A DNA stretch of 55,870 bases from Pseudochrobactrum sp. sp1633. Its GTDB lineage: Bacteria > Pseudomonadota > Alphaproteobacteria > Rhizobiales > Rhizobiaceae. Below are positions 54,698 through 55,870 of the stretch, piece after piece. The DNA is taken from assembly GCF_030376605.1 (NCBI RefSeq), contig NZ_JARRAE010000018.1, forward strand, positions 1 through 55,870, read 5' to 3'. A program made the translations under genes and the position numbers. Within the stretch, counting starts at the first letter, position 1. Every line of letters starts with the position of its first letter. Under the pieces are notes generated by a model that was given only the letters and a program-made list of their open reading frames with translations, made no database searches and was not told the origin of the DNA.

Positions 54698-55783
54698 TCA
54701 GGATGGCTGCGGCACCGGATTCCCGAGCTTCGCTTTTTTACGCCCTAAGCGCATAAACGGCTTTTCAATAATCAAATAAGAAATTTTTGCCCCGATAAGG
54801 CTTGCAATGATAATTGCGATCACAGCCAATGGAAAAGCCCAGCCGCTCAAACCAAGCCGGTTGAAAACCGCCCAGCCCGCACCGACAACAAACATATGGG
54901 TCAGGTAGAGCGAATAGGAACTGTCGCCAATTTGCACGAACAGATTGCGTGGCGAGATATCCTTGACCCAGCGATCCGTACAAAGCGCCGTCACAACCAG
55001 CAAGACAGATGCAAGCAGATAAGCAAGGCTTTCTATAAAGAACGGTATTCTGGTCAGATCAATACTGAAGAGAGCCGCAATACTGAGTGCTACAAAGAAC
55101 AGCAGCACAGGCAGAGAATTCACCGAGAAATCGCTCCAGACACCTCTGCGCTGCATTTCAGCCAGCCACATACCGGCAAGAAACGGCATCAGATTAAAGT
55201 TGAAGTAAAAAGCCGCGATACTGCCGTTTCGCTCAACAAAAAATGCACCGGAAATCAGAGCACCAAGAACCAAAGTCATCAGCACTGTTCGCCGCAAACT
55301 GTTCTCACACCACCAGAACAGCACAAAAATGATATAAAAGAATATTTCATAATTGAGTGACCAGCCGGGCTTCAGCAATGGTCGCCAGTCATCCACTGTC
55401 CCCGGTACCAGTGCCGGAAGAAAGGCGAGCGAGTTAAACAAATAGTCTGGTGTAAAGCTTGTCGATTTAAACAGGCTTGGCAAATACACGGCACAAAGAG
55501 CAAGAAATACCGTGCAGATCCAATAAAGCGGCACCACACGTATAATCCGTCGCCACATAAAACCTGCCGGCGTAAAGCCGCGCGGATTAATATAACTGAT
55601 AATAAATCCGCTGATGACGAAGAAAATAGATACGCCGAAAGCACCGAAAACACCCAGAATTCGCGGCGGCTCAGCCATCGGATGTTGCAATGTGTGCCCG
55701 ATAACGACCAGTAATGCCGCCAGCCCGCGCAAAATCTGCACTGAGTTGAATTTTTCAATCTGAAGAACAGTGTTTGTCTGCAT
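54698..55783 (-). CDS. Acyltransferase family 3 membrane protein
   Basis: Integral membrane protein of 361 residues with about ten helices. It has the acyltransferase-3 (OafA/ExoZ-like) pattern: NSVQILRGLAALLVVIGHTLQHP near the N terminus and FFVISGFIISY. Such proteins O-acetylate polysaccharides or lipids. The ATG at 55783 follows GGTGGGG; a longer frame upstream is unconserved. No polysaccharide gene is adjacent in the window. Confidence 0.9.
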   Translation of the reverse strand: MQTNTVLQIEKFNSVQILRGLAALLVVIGHTLQHPMAEPPRILGVFGAFGVSIFFVISGFIISYINPRGFTPAGFMWRRIIRVVPLYWICTVFLALCAVYLPSLFKSTSFTPDYLFNSLAFLPALVPGTVDDWRPLLKPGWSLNYEIFFYIIFVLFWWCENSLRRTVLMTLVLGALISGAFFVERNGSIAAFYFNFNLMPFLAGMWLAEMQRRGVWSDFSVNSLPVLLFFVALSIAALFSIDLTRIPFFIESLAYLLASVLLVVTALCTDRWVKDISPRNLFVQIGDSSYSLYLTHMFVVGAGWAVFNRLGLSGWAFPLAVIAIIIASLIGAKISYLIIEKPFMRLGRKKAKLGNPVPQPS

Positions 55784-55870
55784 TTGCCCCACCCGATCAC
55801 ATTCCTCAAATGCGCACAGACCGCTGTAACGCATTGATTTGTTTGTTTCGGCAAGACTTCAAGCAGAAGC

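Overview
The window looks like chromosomal DNA of an alphaproteobacterium of the order Hyphomicrobiales, most likely a Brucella/Ochrobactrum relative. This is judged from protein sequence style (PccR-type propionate regulator, EfeUOBM, D-aminopeptidase-like hydrolase next to dpp genes, several Dpp-type ABC systems). Genes are densely packed and rich in nutrient uptake. I see no rRNA, tRNA, CRISPR array, insertion sequence, phage gene or replication origin, and no obvious compositional break, so there is no direct sign of recent transfer.

Left part (1-17.8 kb): a divergent LysR/MFS pair, then two complete peptide-type (Dpp/Opp) ABC systems. System 1 (2290-9004) is split. A MarR regulator and the binding protein run leftward. 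A creatininase-family amidohydrolase, two permeases and a fused double ATPase run rightward. The intergenic region between them carries several palindromes. System 2 (10778-17732) is a leftward operon of binding protein, two permeases, two RidA-family proteins and a double ATPase, divergent from a TetR regulator across a palindrome. A CynX/NimT-like MFS transporter and a small membrane protein lie between the systems.

Middle part (17.8-36.5 kb): an FkbM methyltransferase; a GGDEF-EAL protein with a periplasmic partner; an ArsR/AHSA1/ClpP-paralogue cluster; a two-gene operon (SDR oxidoreductase plus NtaA-type flavin monooxygenase) preceded by a clear TPP (THI-element) riboswitch; a membrane SRPBCC protein; a TPP-dependent acetolactate-synthase-like enzyme; a TAXI-type TRAP transporter with its DUF1850 partner; an efeUOBM iron-uptake operon; and a small zf-TFIIB protein.

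Right part (36.6-55.9 kb): the methylcitrate cycle operon prpD-prpC-prpB with a divergent PccR/ScfR-type regulator, a second TAXI TRAP transporter, a LysR regulator, a D-aminopeptidase-like serine hydrolase, a third Dpp ABC operon (dppABCDF order), a divergent M19 dipeptidase, and an acyltransferase-3 membrane protein.

The most unusual observation is the TPP riboswitch in front of a monooxygenase/SDR pair that is not a known thiamine biosynthesis or transport gene set. It suggests a thiamine-related salvage or catabolic step. Other points of interest are the palindromes at the MarR and TetR loci, a RidA pair of which one member lacks the conserved arginine, stem-loops placed just after three binding-protein genes, and a module that may scavenge (D-)dipeptides.
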